NCBI RefSeq assembly: GCF_002811875.1
Contig: NZ_NPDZ01000027.1
Location: 1-8,262, forward strand
Origin: Leptospira perolatii
Lineage (GTDB): Bacteria; Spirochaetota; Leptospiria; Leptospirales; Leptospiraceae
Reading direction: 5' to 3'
DNA: 8,262 nucleotides
Part shown: in pieces, positions 6,681 to 8,262 of the stretch
How positions within the stretch are numbered: the stretch's first letter is position 1
How the letters are laid out: the number at the start of each line of letters is the position of its first letter
Made by a program: the position numbers and the translations under genes
Notes under the pieces: model-generated
Databases searched by the model: none
What the model was told of the DNA's origin: nothing
The model's input: only the letters and a program-made list of their open reading frames with translations

Positions 6681-7309
6681 TTTCAATCGCGCTAGCAGAC
6701 GACCATCCGCTATTGCGTGAGGGTCTAAAAAAAGTTTTGGCGAAAGAAAATGATATGGAAGTAGTCTGCGAAGCAGAAAATGCAGAACAAATGATTGAGT
6801 TTGTAAGGAACCAGGAAGTTCAAGTCGCGATTTTAGATATTAATCTGCCCGGAATGAGCGGACTAGACGCATTAAAGATTTTACATACTTCTTCTCCGAA
6901 CCTGAGGGTTTTGATTTTGAGTATGTACCCGGAAGATCGATTTGCGGTTCGAGCTTTGAAAAATGGTGCTGACGGCTATATGACAAAGAGTAGCGCAGCG
7001 GAAGAACTGATTCATGCGATACGATCCATCCTTTCTGGCAGAAGATATCTAAGTTCTACTGCCACTGAGTTACTCGTAAGAGAGCTCTCAAAACCTGCCG
7101 ATAGACTATCTCACGAAATCTTGTCGGAAAGAGAAATGCAAATTATGCTCATGTTAGTAAGGGGAAAGACTGTAAAAGAAATTTCCAAAGAGCTGAACTT
7201 GAGCGTAAATACGGTGAATACATACCGCGCCAGAATTTTAAATAAAATGAATTTAAGAAACACAAATGAACTAGTGCGTTATGCGTATGACAATCGGCTT
7301 ATTGAATAA
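6677..7309 (+). CDS. NarL/FixJ-family DNA-binding response regulator
   Basis: This 210-residue transcription factor is the likely partner of the GAF kinase just upstream. The receiver domain (about 1-118) has the acidic pair D8/D9 (ALADDHPLLREGL), phosphoacceptor D54 (ILDINLPGMSG), S82 and K104 (GADGYMTKSS). A linker leads to a LuxR-type helix-turn-helix (about 148-206) with LSEREMQIMLMLVRGKTVKEIS and the recognition helix region SVNTVNTYRARILNKM. Length and order are normal for the family, and no key residue is missing. It starts at the ATG inside the ATGA overlap with the kinase. Target genes are unknown. The inverted repeat downstream at 7407-7425 could be a site for a dimeric regulator, but nothing in the sequence ties it to this one. 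Confidence 0.95.
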   Translation: MISIALADDHPLLREGLKKVLAKENDMEVVCEAENAEQMIEFVRNQEVQVAILDINLPGMSGLDALKILHTSSPNLRVLILSMYPEDRFAVRALKNGADGYMTKSSAAEELIHAIRSILSGRRYLSSTATELLVRELSKPADRLSHEILSEREMQIMLMLVRGKTVKEISKELNLSVNTVNTYRARILNKMNLRNTNELVRYAYDNRLIE

Positions 7310-7372
7310 TCCTAAACAATTAAGGTTCAAATTTGCCTAGTTCTTCCATCTAACAAAGTGTCATGAAATTGG

Positions 7373-7385
7373 TAATAAATTATTA
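7373..7385. repeat. AT-only palindrome
   Basis: TAATAAATTATTA is a perfect inverted repeat around a single central A, in the intergenic region downstream of the response regulator. It could be an operator half or a local AT-rich element. AT-rich palindromes of this length also arise by chance. Confidence 0.3.
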
Positions 7386-7402
7386 ACTATATGTGCGCCT
7401 TT

Positions 7403-7429
7403 GGGGTGTCACATTTTTTGTGACATTCC
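7403..7429. repeat. Inverted repeat with TGTCACA/TGTGACA core: operator or hairpin
   Basis: TGTCACA (7407-7413) and TGTGACA (7419-7425) form a perfect 7-bp inverted repeat around TTTTT. In RNA the flanks GGGG (7403-7406) and TTCC (7426-7429) would add two G-U and two G-C pairs, making an 11-bp stem with a five-base loop. No T run follows on the plus strand, so it is a poor intrinsic terminator for the upstream regulator. The half-sites resemble those bound by CRP/FNR-type dimers, but the usual TGTGA-N6-TCACA order is reversed. It lies about 95 bases after the regulator gene and 135 bases before the multi-HAMP gene. Confidence 0.55.
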
Positions 7430-7480
7430 TATTGTTCGTTTAACAAGAAGAATGCTTTCTTGAGTTTAATTTGTTTTTTG

Positions 7481-7509
7481 TTGCGAAACCGTAGAAATTG
7501 ATACATTAT
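7481..7509 (+). promoter_or_regulatory. Candidate promoter of the multi-HAMP gene
   Basis: TTGCGA (7481-7486) and CATTAT (7504-7509) are separated by 17 bases. Each matches four of six consensus sigma70 positions. The implied leader is about 48 bases and ends in the AGGTGG ribosome binding site. The leader can form small stems (GCG/CGC at 7523-7525 with 7531-7533, GACG/CGTC at 7520-7523 with 7537-7540). The match is weak and other placements are possible. Confidence 0.25.
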
Positions 7510-7563
7510 TTAAGCGATCGACGCGTTGTGCGCATTCGTCTGTGAATCGATAGGTGGTTTTGT

Positions 7564-8262
7564 ATGTCCGTTGCGAGAACAACTGATCTCATAGAAAATG
7601 ATTCTCTAAATCTAAAGCAAATTCTCGAAGTACTTTCAGCTCTCAAACGAGGGGACCTTACTCACCGAATGCCTTTGGATAGCACCGGGATTAGCGGAAA
7701 AATCGCAGATTTATTAAACGATATCATTGATCAAAACGAACGAATGGTAAAGGAATTCGAGAGGATCAGCAACGAAGTAGGCCAAGAAGGTAAGATTTCC
7801 CAAAGGATAAGTTCCGTGGCCAAAACAGGATACTGGGCCGCGTGCATGGATGCGATCAATTCACTCATCGGTAACTTAGTACAACCAAACAGGGAGGTCA
7901 TGCGAGTAATCGGTGCAGTTGCAGGTGGTGACCTTTCCCAAGATATGTCCCTGGAAATAGAGGGGCGGCCCTTAAAGGGAGAGTTTCTTAGGACTGCAAA
8001 GATCGTGAACACGATGGTGGACCAGCTGAACTCCTTCGCTTCGGAAGTAACACGGGTGGCAAGGGAAGTGGGCACCGAAGGTAAGTTAGGCGGACAAGCG
8101 GATGTAAGAGATGTCGCAGGTACGTGGAAAGACCTAACGGACAGTGTGAACTCTATGGCATCCAACCTGACTGGACAAGTGAGGAATATCGCGGATGTAA
8201 CGACTGCAGTAGCAAGAGGTGACCTTTCCAAGAAAATCACAGTTGATGTAAAGGGAGAGATC
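7564..8262 (+). CDS. Multi-HAMP signalling protein, probable hybrid histidine kinase (N-terminal part, cut by window end)
   Basis: The frame is open from ATG 7564 to the last base, giving 233 codons with no stop. AGGTGG (7552-7557) lies six bases before the ATG. The protein begins MSVARTTDLIENDSLNLK and has no signal peptide or membrane segment. It consists of tandem HAMP units: GDLT at 30-33, GDLSQDM at 122-128 and GDLSKKI at 219-225, with the stretches GRPLKGEFLRTA (134-145), NTMVDQLNSFASEVTRVARE (149-168), GTEGKLGGQA (170-179) and AGTWKDLTDSVNSMA (185-199). These phrases are typical of the poly-HAMP array of Nik1/group III hybrid kinases and their bacterial relatives. In those proteins the array is followed by GAF or kinase and receiver domains, none of which can be seen here. 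The first unit is the most divergent. The kinase call is inference from the family. Confidence 0.85.
   Translation, partial: MSVARTTDLIENDSLNLKQILEVLSALKRGDLTHRMPLDSTGISGKIADLLNDIIDQNERMVKEFERISNEVGQEGKISQRISSVAKTGYWAACMDAINSLIGNLVQPNREVMRVIGAVAGGDLSQDMSLEIEGRPLKGEFLRTAKIVNTMVDQLNSFASEVTRVAREVGTEGKLGGQADVRDVAGTWKDLTDSVNSMASNLTGQVRNIADVTTAVARGDLSKKITVDVKGEI

Noticed and set aside
7311..7325. CCTAA/TTAAGG inverted repeat just after the response regulator as a terminator
   Set aside because: The stem is short and bulged, and no T run follows.
7512..7551. Possible riboswitch or structured leader before the multi-HAMP gene
   Set aside because: Only 3-4 bp stems can be drawn and no known riboswitch core was recognised.
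7731..8240. Minus-strand open frame of 169 codons opposite the multi-HAMP gene
   Set aside because: The plus strand encodes clear HAMP repeats in a continuous frame with a good ribosome binding site; the antisense product resembles nothing.

Overview
The window is a signal-transduction stretch of a bacterial chromosome, most likely from a spirochete of the Leptospira type. That assignment is an inference from the style of the proteins, the moderate GC content, and the combination of a compact che cluster with a Nik1-like multi-HAMP kinase. No species-diagnostic marker is visible.

Region 1 (1-4454, + strand) is a tightly packed chemotaxis operon: the tail of an upstream gene (possibly cheA), cheW, an Aer-like PAS-HAMP chemoreceptor, cheB, cheR and cheY. 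Gaps are 1-12 nt or overlaps, each start has a Shine-Dalgarno sequence, and no internal terminator was seen. Together they form one module. The receptor would sense redox or flavin state through its PAS domain. CheW would link it to a CheA kinase. CheR and CheB would methylate and demethylate it, and CheY would carry the output. No CheD, CheC/CheX or CheZ is present in the window.

Region 2 (4455-5369) starts with a hairpin that can terminate transcription in both directions. A small convergent gene on the minus strand follows, encoding a phasin-like helical protein with a Lys/Ala-rich tail and a plausible promoter. About 510 bp without a convincing gene come next. This gap contains a weak resemblance to an integron attC half-site.

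Region 3 (5370-7309, + strand) is a soluble GAF-domain histidine kinase of the NarX/DegS (HisKA_3) type and a NarL/FixJ-type response regulator. They overlap by 4 bp, and a very strong ribosome binding site serves the regulator. This is a complete cytoplasmic two-component system that probably controls transcription.

Region 4 (7310-8262) is a 254-bp intergenic region with an 11-bp stem (TGTCACA/TGTGACA core) and an AT palindrome, followed by the N-terminal 233 codons of a multi-HAMP signalling protein. That protein resembles the HAMP array of Nik1/group III hybrid histidine kinases and is cut by the window end.

No mobile element, CRISPR array, tRNA or rRNA was recognised. Nothing amounts to a clearly undescribed system. 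The best leads are the dedicated Aer-like pathway, the inverted repeat upstream of the multi-HAMP gene, and the unexplained 510-bp gap.
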